Shown here in pieces: positions 16,461 through 25,247 of a stretch of 58,018 nt of DNA. Each line of letters opens with the position of its first letter. The first letter of the stretch is position 1. A program made the translations under genes and the position numbers. The stretch spans positions 1 through 58,018 of the forward strand of contig DBXM01000050.1 of NCBI GenBank assembly GCA_002309655.1, given 5' to 3'. Source of the stretch: Mageeibacillus sp. UBA1212. GTDB lineage: Bacteria > Bacillota > Clostridia > UBA1212. Under the pieces are notes generated by a model that saw only the letters and a program-made list of their open reading frames with translations, did no database searches and was not told where the DNA came from.

Positions 16461-16490
16461 AAGTCGTATTAATTGATAGAACAGCTGCAT

Positions 16491-16521
16491 GCCGCCCGCT
16501 CCGAAACGGGCGGCGTTTTTG
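16491..16521 (+). terminator. Terminator after the aminotransferase
   Basis: GCCGCCCG (16491-16498) pairs with CGGGCGGC (16507-16514), then GTTTTTGTTT. Confidence 0.85.
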
Positions 16522-16541
16522 TTTCTAATCCGTGAGGAAAG

Positions 16542-16570
16542 TTGACATCGCCCTTCTATAAAATTATAAT
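16542..16570 (+). promoter_or_regulatory. Promoter of the 16649-23025 lipoprotein group
   Basis: Consensus TTGACA (16542-16547), a 17-bp spacer and TATAAT (16565-16570). AAAGGA precedes ATG 16649. Confidence 0.88.
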
Positions 16571-16648
16571 AAAAGATGCTTAAAGCGACCGGTTTGCATG
16601 CGCTGCCGTTTTTAAAATCAAACGCGGTTTTGAAAGGACATTTTTAAG

Positions 16649-18841
16649 ATGAGAAGGTTTTCAAAAATCGTTTTCCGAATTGTATTCGCGACCGTTCTGG
16701 GCGTATGTCTGTCTGTTCTTTCGGGAATAAGCGGCTGCAAAAAGGGCGTGCAGGACAACCCTGTGCCGACTGAGATTGTTCCCGCGGCGACCGACCCTGC
16801 GGGCGAAGAGACTCCGGGATCCGTCGAAGATCCAACCAATGAGCCGACGGAAGAGCCTACTTTAGTTCCTACTGAGGAGCCTTCCGCGACGCCCGCGCCC
16901 GAAGAACCTACGGACACGCCCGCGCCAACGCCGACTCCTACGCCGGAACCCACGGAAACCCCCACTCCTTCTCCGACGCCGACGCCTTCCCCCACGGAAG
17001 CGCCGACTGAAGCGCCGACCGCAACTCCTACCGCGCCACCTACGGCAACGCCTACTGCAGAGCCCACCGAAATTCCTCAAGAGACGACGTTCACCACCGC
17101 AAACGGCCTGAAATACACGGTCTCCGGCGAAATTTCCGCCTCGGGAAGCACATTCACGCTCAAAAACGGCCTCGTTCTCGACTTTGAGGCAGGCTCCCTC
17201 GCCGGCAGCTATAACAGGTTCGCGCTCAAGTATTCCGCGACCAAACCCCTCAAAATCACCGTAAAATACAAAAAATCCGGCGGCGAAGCGGAGGACAGCT
17301 TCTTCCTGGAGGCGGGAACCGACCTGGACTTCGGCGGGCTCGTTTCGTCCTACCTGCAGAACGGGCGGTTCACAGAGCTCAAATCGGTGACGGTCGATTC
17401 GATCAAAAAGTCGCAGGCGCAATTCACGCTCAAAGAGATCACCGGGAGCCTCGTTCCCGTATACAACGAAAAACTCTACTACGTGGAGAACAACCGCTTC
17501 AAGGTGGGCGTGCAGCTCTCGTGGGGCGGCGGGCTCAACTACATTGAAGACAAAACCTGCACGGTCAGCGGCCTCACGAACCTCGTCAACCGCCACGACA
17601 CCGGCAGACTCATTCAGCAGTCCTACTACGGGACCGTAGGCAACTCCGAGTACACTCCCGGCTCGTTCAACGGCAGCACCTGGGCGTACAACCCTGTTCA
17701 GGGCGGCGACCAGTACGGTAACGCAAGCCGGCTCATCGACGTGAACGTGACCGCGAATTCGGTCTACATCAAGGCGCAGCCGCAGGACTGGTCCCTCAAC
17801 GGCCAGATCACTCCGAGCTACATGGAGAACACGTACACGCTGACGGATACTTATATAAGGGTCGACAACCGTTTCGTCGATTTCTCGGGCTGGGAACACA
17901 GGTACGCGCACCAGGAGCTTCCCGCTTTTTACACGGTGAGCTACCTCGACAAATTCACGTGGTACAACGGCTCCGACGGCTGGACCGGCGCGCCGCTCAC
18001 CTCGCGCGACAACCTCAATTTCTGGGGCGACCCGAATTACGCGGACGACTGCCGCTTCTACGTCAAAAACGGCAACACCGAGACGTGGTGCTCGTGGACT
18101 TCCTCGAAGGACGACTTCGGCATCGGCCTTTTCGTCCCGAACGTCGACATGCTCTACGCGGGAAGGTTCAGCTACAACGGCTCCAAGTCCGCCACCGACG
18201 GTGCCACCAACTACGTCGCCCCGCTCGTTACCTACAAAATGACTTCGTTCGACCCAATCGACTACAGCTACCTGATCACCACCGGCTCCGTCAGCGAGAT
18301 CCGCGGCGTTTTCACGGCCAACAAGGACTTTGCGACGAACGAGTCGCTCCACAAGCACTACCAGTCGATGCGCGTCACTGAGATCGACTTCGCGAACCTC
18401 GACTTTTCGAGTCAGGACGGTATGCAGCCGCTCGAAAGGCCGTACAACACCGACGTCAGCTACAACTCCTCTCAAAAAGCGGCCCGCTTTAAGGTCACGA
18501 ACGCCAGCGACCCGCAGGTGTACGTGAACTACCAGAACGCCTCAACGCCGCTCTACGCGGAGAACTACAAAACGTTCGAATTTACCTACAAGATTCCCGA
18601 AAACGCGTCCCTTGACTCGTACGCGTGCGACCTCTTCCTCTGCACCGGCGGCAAGACCGCTCCCGACGGTTCGGAGAGGACAAGAGTTTCTCTTATAAAG
18701 GACGGCCAGTGGCACACCGCCTCTGTCGACCTTTCGTCGCTTTCGTTCTGGAGCGGGAAGATCAACGCTATCAGGTTTGACTACTTCGACCAGTGTTCCG
18801 CGGGCGACATTATTTACGTGAAGTCGTTCGTGCTGAAATGA
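16649..18841 (+). CDS. Large surface lipoprotein, probable glycan-active or binding protein
   Basis: Encodes 730 residues. The lipobox is SGISGC (Cys 30). A Pro/Thr linker of about 100 residues (PTEEPT, TPTPTPEP repeats) is followed by a small beta domain (about 150-270). A larger beta-rich domain contains VQLSWGGGLNYIED, NLVNRHDTGRLIQQSYYGT and Trp/Tyr-rich text. The C-terminal ~120 residues look like a jelly roll (TFEFTYKIPENASLDSYACDLFL). The middle resembles a galactose-mutarotase-like supersandwich found in polysaccharide-active proteins, but no family can be named with confidence. It heads a probable operon with two DUF4091 lipoproteins. Confidence 0.7.
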   Translation: MRRFSKIVFRIVFATVLGVCLSVLSGISGCKKGVQDNPVPTEIVPAATDPAGEETPGSVEDPTNEPTEEPTLVPTEEPSATPAPEEPTDTPAPTPTPTPEPTETPTPSPTPTPSPTEAPTEAPTATPTAPPTATPTAEPTEIPQETTFTTANGLKYTVSGEISASGSTFTLKNGLVLDFEAGSLAGSYNRFALKYSATKPLKITVKYKKSGGEAEDSFFLEAGTDLDFGGLVSSYLQNGRFTELKSVTVDSIKKSQAQFTLKEITGSLVPVYNEKLYYVENNRFKVGVQLSWGGGLNYIEDKTCTVSGLTNLVNRHDTGRLIQQSYYGTVGNSEYTPGSFNGSTWAYNPVQGGDQYGNASRLIDVNVTANSVYIKAQPQDWSLNGQITPSYMENTYTLTDTYIRVDNRFVDFSGWEHRYAHQELPAFYTVSYLDKFTWYNGSDGWTGAPLTSRDNLNFWGDPNYADDCRFYVKNGNTETWCSWTSSKDDFGIGLFVPNVDMLYAGRFSYNGSKSATDGATNYVAPLVTYKMTSFDPIDYSYLITTGSVSEIRGVFTANKDFATNESLHKHYQSMRVTEIDFANLDFSSQDGMQPLERPYNTDVSYNSSQKAARFKVTNASDPQVYVNYQNASTPLYAENYKTFEFTYKIPENASLDSYACDLFLCTGGKTAPDGSERTRVSLIKDGQWHTASVDLSSLSFWSGKINAIRFDYFDQCSAGDIIYVKSFVLK

Positions 18842-18847
18842 TTCCGC

Positions 18848-18871
18848 GGCGCCGCCGGCCACGGCGGCGCC
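18848..18871 (+). terminator. Intercistronic hairpin
   Basis: GGCGCCGCC and GGCGGCGCC form a perfect 9-bp stem with a 6-nt loop in the 50-nt gap before the next gene. Only a short TTTT follows, so it could be a partial terminator, a processing site or an mRNA stabiliser. Confidence 0.6.
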
Positions 18872-18891
18872 CGCCCTTTTGAGGTAACGTT

Positions 18892-20697
18892 ATGAAAAAA
18901 ACGGTCCGTTTGCTTTTGCTCATACTCGCCGCGGCGCTGCTTGCGTCGCTTTTCGCGTGCTCCAAATCCGGGAACGCGCTGTCGCCCTCCGACGCTAAAA
19001 AGGCGAAAAAACTGATCGACACTGCGCTCAAAAGCTCGCCTGTCGCGGATTTCGACAATTCCGCGGTGGCGGCCAAGGATGACGACCCGGACATCACCGT
19101 CTGGTTCAACCATTCCTACGTGAACACCCCCGCGGAAGACACAAAGCCCACCGGTTTTGCCTCCTACCGCATCCTTCTCGCAGGGAACGAGATCGAGGGC
19201 TGCCACTTCATGGTCGCCTCAAAAACCGGCAAGAGCGGCGTCTCTTTGTCGGTGTCTGAGTTCAGAGACGCCGCCGGCAACACCCTTCCCCACGAGGTCT
19301 GCTACGGCTGGTACTTCGATGACGTGGACGGGAAGACCGTTGCGGATCCGATTCCCGTTCTGGAGCACGAATTCGACCTCAAGGCGGGCATGAGCCAAAT
19401 GTTCGTTATCAAGGTGAAGTCCGCACAGGACCAGCCTTCCGGAATGTACTCGGCGGTTGTAACTTTAACCGACAATGCCGGCCGCGAGCTCAAGAAAGCG
19501 AATGTTTTTGCCTACGTCTGGGACTTTTCGCTTCCCGTCGCCTCGAGCTGCAAAACCCTTTCCGACCTTAACGAGTGGGCCGTGATCTGCGGCGCGAACC
19601 GCGAAGCGACGACCACTGACGGTTTGGAGGACGACCTTTACGCCCTCTATTACGAGTACCTTCTCGAGAACAAAATCAACTGCTACACCCTTCCCTACGC
19701 GAAGCGCGGCCAGTTCTGGGACGACCGCGTCGACAAGTACCTGGACGACCCCCGCTGCACCTGCTTCACGCTCTTCTGGAAGATCGCCTGCAAAAACAGC
19801 TCCGAAATTCCCGACTACCTGAAGGCCGCCTACGACCGCCTCTCCGCGAAGCCCGGCCGCCTCGAAAAAGCCTATTTTTACCCGGACGCCTGCGACGAAC
19901 CGCTCGACATCTCGACGCTGGATTTAGTAAAATACTACAATGCGGAGTACACGAAGGTCTTCGGCGCCCACAAGCTGCTCATTCCCGTTCACTACGACAC
20001 GCTGATCGACCAGTCCACGGACTTTTTCAAGTACCTCGAGAACGACGTGACCGCCTGGTGCCCCAAGACCTACTTCTTCAACACCTCCGCCGACAAAAAA
20101 GCCGACCCCGCGCTCTACACCGATTCCTACGACAAGTCCATGGAGGAGGCCCTCGGCGTCTTTAAGGACAGAATGGCGGCCGAGCAGGAAGGCGGCGACG
20201 AGGTCTGGTGGTACGTGACCCGCTACCCCCACGACCCGGAAATCACGCTCTCGATCAACGACGAGGCTCTCAAGCACCGGATCCTTTTCTGGCAGCAGAA
20301 GCTCTACAACGTGGACGGCTTCCTCTACTATATGGTGAACGACTGGGAAGACTCCAAGAACTGGACGAAAAAGTACGAACAGTACGTTTCGGGAACGCTC
20401 GTGAACACCTACGGGAACGGCGTTCTGATCTACCCCGGCGGCGCGCTTCCCGAGTACGTCGAGAAGTACGGCAGCGACGGCTACCCGGGCCCCATCGGCT
20501 CGCTCAGGCTGGAGGACGTTCGCGACGGCATTGAGGACTACGACTACTTCACGCTGCTGGACAGCCTCTACGGCGAGGGAACTTCGACCCTTATTATTAA
20601 GCAGGTAACGCAGTCGCTCGGCGAGTATTCGACCGACACGGAACTGTTCGCGAAAATGCGGCTCGTTCTCGGGAATCTGATCGCCGCGAAAGCTTGA
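18892..20697 (+). CDS. DUF4091 (GH123-like) surface lipoprotein, short form
   Basis: Encodes 601 residues. The lipobox is SLFAC (Cys 23), with no Pro/Thr linker. An N-terminal beta-sandwich (about 50-215; ITVWFNHSYVNTPAED, CHFMVASKTGKSG) precedes a barrel domain with LNEWAVICGANREATTTDGLEDDLYALYYEY-type text. The DUF4091 hallmark is the C-terminal YGNGVLIYPGG...GPIGSLRLEDVRDGIEDYDYF segment. This layout is that of GH123-type N-acetylgalactosaminidases and their many uncharacterised relatives. A host or microbial amino-sugar glycan is therefore a reasonable but unproven substrate. GAGG precedes ATG 18892. The gene ends in a 17-bp tandem duplication that spans the stop codon. Confidence 0.82.
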   Translation: MKKTVRLLLLILAAALLASLFACSKSGNALSPSDAKKAKKLIDTALKSSPVADFDNSAVAAKDDDPDITVWFNHSYVNTPAEDTKPTGFASYRILLAGNEIEGCHFMVASKTGKSGVSLSVSEFRDAAGNTLPHEVCYGWYFDDVDGKTVADPIPVLEHEFDLKAGMSQMFVIKVKSAQDQPSGMYSAVVTLTDNAGRELKKANVFAYVWDFSLPVASSCKTLSDLNEWAVICGANREATTTDGLEDDLYALYYEYLLENKINCYTLPYAKRGQFWDDRVDKYLDDPRCTCFTLFWKIACKNSSEIPDYLKAAYDRLSAKPGRLEKAYFYPDACDEPLDISTLDLVKYYNAEYTKVFGAHKLLIPVHYDTLIDQSTDFFKYLENDVTAWCPKTYFFNTSADKKADPALYTDSYDKSMEEALGVFKDRMAAEQEGGDEVWWYVTRYPHDPEITLSINDEALKHRILFWQQKLYNVDGFLYYMVNDWEDSKNWTKKYEQYVSGTLVNTYGNGVLIYPGGALPEYVEKYGSDGYPGPIGSLRLEDVRDGIEDYDYFTLLDSLYGEGTSTLIIKQVTQSLGEYSTDTELFAKMRLVLGNLIAAKA

Positions 20698-20717
20698 ACG
20701 CCGCGAAAGCGTGAACG
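20682..20717 (+). repeat. Tandem 17-bp duplication across a stop codon
   Basis: CGCCGCGAAAGCNTGAACG occurs at 20682-20700 and again at 20699-20717, with one difference. The first copy encodes the last residues and stop of the preceding gene. The second lies after the stop. GTGAACG (20711-20717) also pairs with CGTTCAC (20729-20735). Confidence 0.7.
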
Positions 20718-20790
20718 TGAATAACTTCCGTTCACAAAGCACGTTTCATTATTTGAAATCAACTATTTTCTACCGGAAAGAGGTCTGAAA

Positions 20791-23025
20791 ATGAGAAAAA
20801 CCCTTAAATTGACCACACTTTTGCTGGCCGCGGCGCTGGTTCTGTCCGTGTTCGCGTGCCAAAAGCCCGTGAATCCGACCCCTGTGCCCACGGAGGTTCC
20901 CGCCACGGAGGAAGCCGCCACCGGCGTTCCCGAAACGACTCCGGAAAATACCCAAGCCGCTGAAACGGAGCCCGCCGCGGAAACCCCGACGCCTGAAATC
21001 ACCACCGGCGAACCCACCGAAGAGCCGGCGGCAACCGCCACGGAGGAGGCAACGGAGACGCCCGCGGACGAGACTCCTTCAGAGAACACGCCTTCCGAGA
21101 GCGAAGAGCCCTCCGAAACACCGGCGGACACCGAAAGTCCCGAAGACACGGAGGTTCCCGCGGAGACCGCCACGCCTTCACGCACCGAAGCGCCAACAGC
21201 AGCGCCCACCGAAGTTCCGACGGCGACACCCACTCCGACTCCCACGCCTACGCCGACTCCCACGCCGACCCCTGCGCCCACCGACCCCAACCTGCTCTCC
21301 CCCGAAGACCAGGCAAGGGCCGAAGCACTGATCGCGAGCGCGAAGAGCAACTCCTCCGTTCCCGCGTTCAGCAACACGGCGGTGTCTGCGGCGAACGACG
21401 ACCCCGACATTACGGTCTGGTTCAACCACTCCTACGTGAACACCCCCGCGGAGGACACGACCCCCACGGAGTACAAATCCTACCAGATCGAGCTCGCGAA
21501 ATACGAGATCGAAGGCTGCCACTTCATGGTCGCCTCCAAGACCGCGAAGACCGGCGTCTCCCTGACCGTTTCCGAATTTAAGGACGGCTCCGGGAACGTT
21601 CTGCCCTGCGAGGTGTGCTACGGCTGGTATTTTGACGGCGTCGAGGGCAAAACGGTCGCCGACCCGATCCCGGTTCTCGAGCACGAATTTGACCTTAAAG
21701 CAGGCAAAAGCCAGATGTTCATCATCAAGGTGAAATCAAGCACCTCGCAGCCTGCGGGCCAGTATTCCGCCGTCATCACCCTTAAAGACAGCGCCGGCCG
21801 CGAGATCAAAAAGGCTAACGTTTTCGCCTACGTCCGCAACTTCGCGCTTCCTGTCGCCCCCACCTGCAAGACCCTCACCGATCTCAACGAGTGGTCCGTC
21901 ATCTGCGGCGCGAACCGTGAAGCCACGACCACCGACGGCCTCGAGGACGACCTCTACTCCCTCTACTACGAGTACATGCTCGAGAACAAGGTCAACTGCT
22001 ACACCCTTCCCTACGCGAAGCGCGGCCAGTTCTGGGACGACCGTGTCGAACAGTATATGGACGACCCGCGTTGCACATGCTTCACGCTCTTCTGGAAACT
22101 CCACCCGACCGCTTACCTCGATAACGGGCTCTACCACGAAGACTACATCCAGGTCGCCTACGACCGCGTCTCCAAAAAGCAGGAGTGGCTCGACAAAGCC
22201 TACTTCTACCCGGACAAGGGCGACGAGCCCCTCTCCACGGCGGTCCTCAACAACATCAAGAACTGGAACGCCCAGTTCACGAAGTATTTCGGCGCCCACA
22301 AGCTGCTCATCCCGATCCACTACAACACGTTGATCAACCAGTCCACCGACTTCTTCAAGTACCTCGAAAACGACGTCACCGTCTGGTGCCCGAAAACCTA
22401 CTTCTTCAACACCCAGGCCGACAAAAAGTTCGACAGCAGCCTCTACACAGCCTTCTACACTTCAACTATGGTCAGCAAATTCGGCGAGTTCAAGGACAGA
22501 ATGGCTGCCGAAAAGGCCGGCGGCGACGAGGTCTGGTGGTACGTGACCCGTTTCCCGCACAACCCCGAGATCACATTGTCGATCAATGACGAGGCCATCA
22601 AGCACAGGATCCTCTTCTGGCAACAGAAAATGTACAACGTCGACGGCTTCCTCTACTACATGTGCAACGAGTGGGAGAACGCGAAGGTCTGGACCAAGAA
22701 GTACGAAAAGAACGCTGCCGGCACGCCCGTAAACTTCTACGGCAACGGCGTCCTGATCTACCCCGGCGGCGCGCTTCCCGAGTACATCGAAAAGTACGGC
22801 AGCGACGGCTACCCCGGCCCGATCGGCTCCCTCAGGCTCGAAGACATCCGCGACGGCGTTGAGGATTACGACTACTTCACGATTCTCGACAACCTCTACG
22901 GCGCGGGAACTTCCACTCTCCTCATCAAGCAGATCACCACTTCCCTCGGCCAGTACTCGACCGACGCGGAGCTGTTCCACTCGATAAGAACCGTTCTCGG
23001 CGACCTGATTTCGGCGAAATACTGA
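20791..23025 (+). CDS. DUF4091 (GH123-like) surface lipoprotein, long-linker form
   Basis: Encodes 744 residues. The lipobox is SVFAC (Cys 23). About 145 residues of Pro/Thr/Glu-rich linker, ending in TPTPTPTPTPTPTPAPTDP, are inserted before the enzyme part. From there it is colinear with the 601-residue paralogue just upstream (ITVWFNHSYVNTPAED, LNEWSVICGANREATTTDG, GPIGSLRLEDIRDGVEDYDYF). Most of the difference between the paralogues is therefore the stalk length. A 5-7 residue insertion (HPTAYLDNGLYHED region) also separates them. The pair probably arose by tandem duplication. A catalytic role on the cell surface is inferred. Confidence 0.82.
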   Translation: MRKTLKLTTLLLAAALVLSVFACQKPVNPTPVPTEVPATEEAATGVPETTPENTQAAETEPAAETPTPEITTGEPTEEPAATATEEATETPADETPSENTPSESEEPSETPADTESPEDTEVPAETATPSRTEAPTAAPTEVPTATPTPTPTPTPTPTPTPAPTDPNLLSPEDQARAEALIASAKSNSSVPAFSNTAVSAANDDPDITVWFNHSYVNTPAEDTTPTEYKSYQIELAKYEIEGCHFMVASKTAKTGVSLTVSEFKDGSGNVLPCEVCYGWYFDGVEGKTVADPIPVLEHEFDLKAGKSQMFIIKVKSSTSQPAGQYSAVITLKDSAGREIKKANVFAYVRNFALPVAPTCKTLTDLNEWSVICGANREATTTDGLEDDLYSLYYEYMLENKVNCYTLPYAKRGQFWDDRVEQYMDDPRCTCFTLFWKLHPTAYLDNGLYHEDYIQVAYDRVSKKQEWLDKAYFYPDKGDEPLSTAVLNNIKNWNAQFTKYFGAHKLLIPIHYNTLINQSTDFFKYLENDVTVWCPKTYFFNTQADKKFDSSLYTAFYTSTMVSKFGEFKDRMAAEKAGGDEVWWYVTRFPHNPEITLSINDEAIKHRILFWQQKMYNVDGFLYYMCNEWENAKVWTKKYEKNAAGTPVNFYGNGVLIYPGGALPEYIEKYGSDGYPGPIGSLRLEDIRDGVEDYDYFTILDNLYGAGTSTLLIKQITTSLGQYSTDAELFHSIRTVLGDLISAKY

Positions 23026-23041
23026 TTGCTCCAACGTGCCG

Positions 23042-23179
23042 GTGGATTTTCCACCCGGGTGGAATTTTTAGGGCCCGGAGAATCCACAACGCGGAGAATC
23101 CACCGCTTCATCGGAAAATAAACCGGACAGCGCTTGGAAAATCCACAACCCGGAAAATCCACCGTATTTCCCGGAAATA
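23042..23179. repeat. GGAAAATCCAC repeat cluster, locus A
   Basis: GTGGATTTTCCAC opens the cluster at 23042. GGAGAATCCAC follows at 23077-23087 and 23093-23103, then GGAAAATCCAC at 23136-23146 and 23152-23162. It closes with the perfect palindrome TATTTCCCGGAAATA (23165-23179). The family recurs at four other intergenic loci. Apart from this and the terminator, 23026-23574 shows only the next promoter; no convincing gene was seen. Confidence 0.8.
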
Positions 23180-23200
23180 TCTTTCAGCCGCGCAAACCGC

Positions 23201-23244
23201 AAAGCAGTCTCGAGATATTCATCCCGGGGCTGCTTTCATTTTTG
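23201..23244 (+). terminator. Terminator after the second DUF4091 gene
   Basis: AAAGCAGTCTCG pairs with CGGGGCTGCTTT (12 bp with two G-T pairs), followed by CATTTTT. Confidence 0.7.
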
Positions 23245-23529
23245 GACTGCGTCAAAAAGAGACAAATGGCGATAAAACTGTCATATGAGTGTTGAAGAAG
23301 AGCAGTTGCTGTCAACGCTAAAATACGATGCCATCGTATTATTTCCTAAAACTTTTGCGGCTGCGAGTAACGTTTTGACAGAGCATAGCGGAATAGATTT
23401 GCGGGTATTGCGTCTGTTTGGCAGTGCGTCCGCTATTTTTTCGCCCCTTTTTTGTTCCCCGCTTTCACCAAACCCGCGCCACCGTTCGGCAATTTGCAAA
23501 AAACAGGTGCAACACGCGCGCGGATTTGT

Positions 23530-23535
23530 TATAAT
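23530..23535 (+). promoter_or_regulatory. -10 box of the aminopeptidase gene
   Basis: TATAAT at 23530-23535 with only a weak -35 (GTGCAA). GGAGG at 23562-23566 selects ATG 23575. Confidence 0.5.
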
Positions 23536-23574
23536 AAGACTCAACTTAACCATTTAACCATGGAGGTATTCAAA

Positions 23575-25008
23575 ATGGCTGAATTCAACAAAGAGCTCGA
23601 ATACACAAGAAAAAATTCCTGGCAGTATATGGACGAGACCGTCAAGAAAGACGTTTTCGCCCTCTGCGAAGACTACAAGGCGTTCCTTGACAACAGCAAG
23701 ACCGAGCGCGAGGCAGTCGACTCCGCTGTCACACTTCTGCGCGGGAAGGGTTTCCGGACGCTTGAAGAGGTTCGCGACGCGAAGATTCCCGCCGCCGAAC
23801 TTCCCGGCACCAAACTCTATTACGTTCACCACAACCGCTGCATCTTCATTGCGGTTCTCGGCAAGCTGGCTCCCGAAAACGGCTTCTCGCTTGTCGGCGC
23901 CCACGTGGACTGCCCGCGGCTCGACCTGAAGCCCTGGCCGCTCGCGGAAAAGCACGAGATTCTCTACTTCAAGACCCACTACTACGGCGGCATCAAGGCC
24001 TACCAGTGGCCCACGATTCCGCTGGCGCTTCACGGCGTGGTCATTAAGGAAAACGGCGAAAAGGTCACCGTGCGCATCGGCGAGAACGACGACGAGCCGA
24101 AGTTCATGATTTCCGACCTTCTGCCGCACATGGGGCGCGACCAGATGAGCAAGCCGGCCGGTTCGTTCATCGACCCCGAGAACCTGTGCGTGATTATCGG
24201 CTCCGTTCCCGGCGTCAAGAATGAAGAAGACCCCGAGGACAAGCCGTTCACGGTCAAGCAGTCGATCCTCACCCTTCTCTGCGAAAAGTACGGAATTTCC
24301 GAGAAGGATTTCCACAGCGCCGAGCTCGTCATCACGCCCGCTTCCAAGGCCCTCGACATCGGCTTCGACAGAGGCATGATCGCCGCTTACGGACATGACG
24401 ACAGAGTCTGCGCCTACACCGAGCTGCGCGCGCTTGCCGACCTTGACAAGGTTCCGGAACACACCGCGGTCGCGTATTTTGCGGACAAGGAAGAAATCGG
24501 CAGCGTCGGCAACACCGGCGCCAGGTCGAACTCGCTTGAGATTTTCGCGACAGAAGTTGCAGCGCTTTACGGCGGGAATGACATTACCCTCACGACAAGG
24601 CGCTGCCTCGCGGCAAGTAAAATGCTCTCCGCCGACGTTACGGCCGCCTACGACCCCAGCTACCCTGAGGTTTACGACGAAAGCAACGCGGCGTTCATGG
24701 GCGGCGGTCTGGCCCTCGAAAAGTACACCGGCAGCGGCGGCAAGTTCGGCACTTCCGACTGCCCGGCCGAGTTCGTTCGCGAAGTCACCGACGTTTTCGA
24801 CAGGAACGGCGTCGCCTGGCAGCTCAACGAAATGGGCAAGATCACCGCGGGCGGCGGCGGAACCATCGCGCAGTACATGGCCGACAAGGGCATCGAAGTT
24901 ATCGACTGCGGCGTCCCGCTGTTCAGCATGCACGCGCCGCTCGAACTGGCGTCGAAAGCGGATATCTACTGGGCTTACAAAGGGTACCTTGCATTCCTGG
25001 ATAGGTAA
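23575..25008 (+). CDS. M18-family aspartyl aminopeptidase
   Basis: Encodes 477 residues, the normal length for M18. The zinc-binding and catalytic motifs are present: GAHVDCPRLDLKP near 108-120, FDRGMIAAYGHDDRVCAY near 275, FADKEEIGSVG near 305 and PLFSMHAP near 455. Such enzymes remove N-terminal acidic or neutral residues from peptides in the cytoplasm and form dodecamers. GGAGG 8 nt upstream fixes the start; an upstream ATG at 23560 overlaps that site. It stands alone, and downstream DNA carries the 77-bp structured repeat. Confidence 0.92.
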   Translation: MAEFNKELEYTRKNSWQYMDETVKKDVFALCEDYKAFLDNSKTEREAVDSAVTLLRGKGFRTLEEVRDAKIPAAELPGTKLYYVHHNRCIFIAVLGKLAPENGFSLVGAHVDCPRLDLKPWPLAEKHEILYFKTHYYGGIKAYQWPTIPLALHGVVIKENGEKVTVRIGENDDEPKFMISDLLPHMGRDQMSKPAGSFIDPENLCVIIGSVPGVKNEEDPEDKPFTVKQSILTLLCEKYGISEKDFHSAELVITPASKALDIGFDRGMIAAYGHDDRVCAYTELRALADLDKVPEHTAVAYFADKEEIGSVGNTGARSNSLEIFATEVAALYGGNDITLTTRRCLAASKMLSADVTAAYDPSYPEVYDESNAAFMGGGLALEKYTGSGGKFGTSDCPAEFVREVTDVFDRNGVAWQLNEMGKITAGGGGTIAQYMADKGIEVIDCGVPLFSMHAPLELASKADIYWAYKGYLAFLDR

Positions 25009-25040
25009 ACGTAAACAGCAGATTTTCGGCTCTTTACGCA

Positions 25041-25117
25041 GCCGCACTTTGCATCGCGTCCCTCACTTGACTGGGCGAAGCCCAGAATCGTTCATGCCGC
25101 CGATGCAAAGCTGCGGC
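25041..25117. repeat. 77-bp structured repeat, copy 1
   Basis: This block is identical over 77 bp to 42170-42246. GCCGCACTTTGCATCG pairs with CGATGCAAAGCTGCGGC, leaving one bulged base. Inside is CTGGGC-gaa-GCCCAG. Similarity to the second locus continues weakly for ~60 bp on the right. On the left, GCTCTTTACGCA matches, in reverse complement, the right end of the 42119-42520 element. Confidence 0.85.
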
Positions 25118-25247
25118 GTCGTGAGAAACAAGGTGCCTGCGGCGCATTGTTTAAAAGTCGCGCACGCAAAAATAGCTCGAAACTCTGCAGTTTACAAAGC
25201 AAATTTGCAGCTCATAACACGAGAAAGAACAAAAGGAGTAACGCGGA

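Noticed and set aside
15171..16490. 439-codon open frame on the minus strand
   Set aside because: Antisense of the aminotransferase gene, whose PLP motifs are intact; the product has no family motifs.
16862..18475. 537-codon open frame on the minus strand
   Set aside because: Antisense of the lipoprotein gene, low-complexity Arg/Val/Gly-rich product, no ribosome site.
23285..23557. 90-codon frame upstream of the aminopeptidase
   Set aside because: No ribosome site, overlaps the aminopeptidase promoter, and both strands are equally open.
23554..25047. 497-codon open frame on the minus strand
   Set aside because: Antisense of the M18 aminopeptidase gene and compositionally biased.
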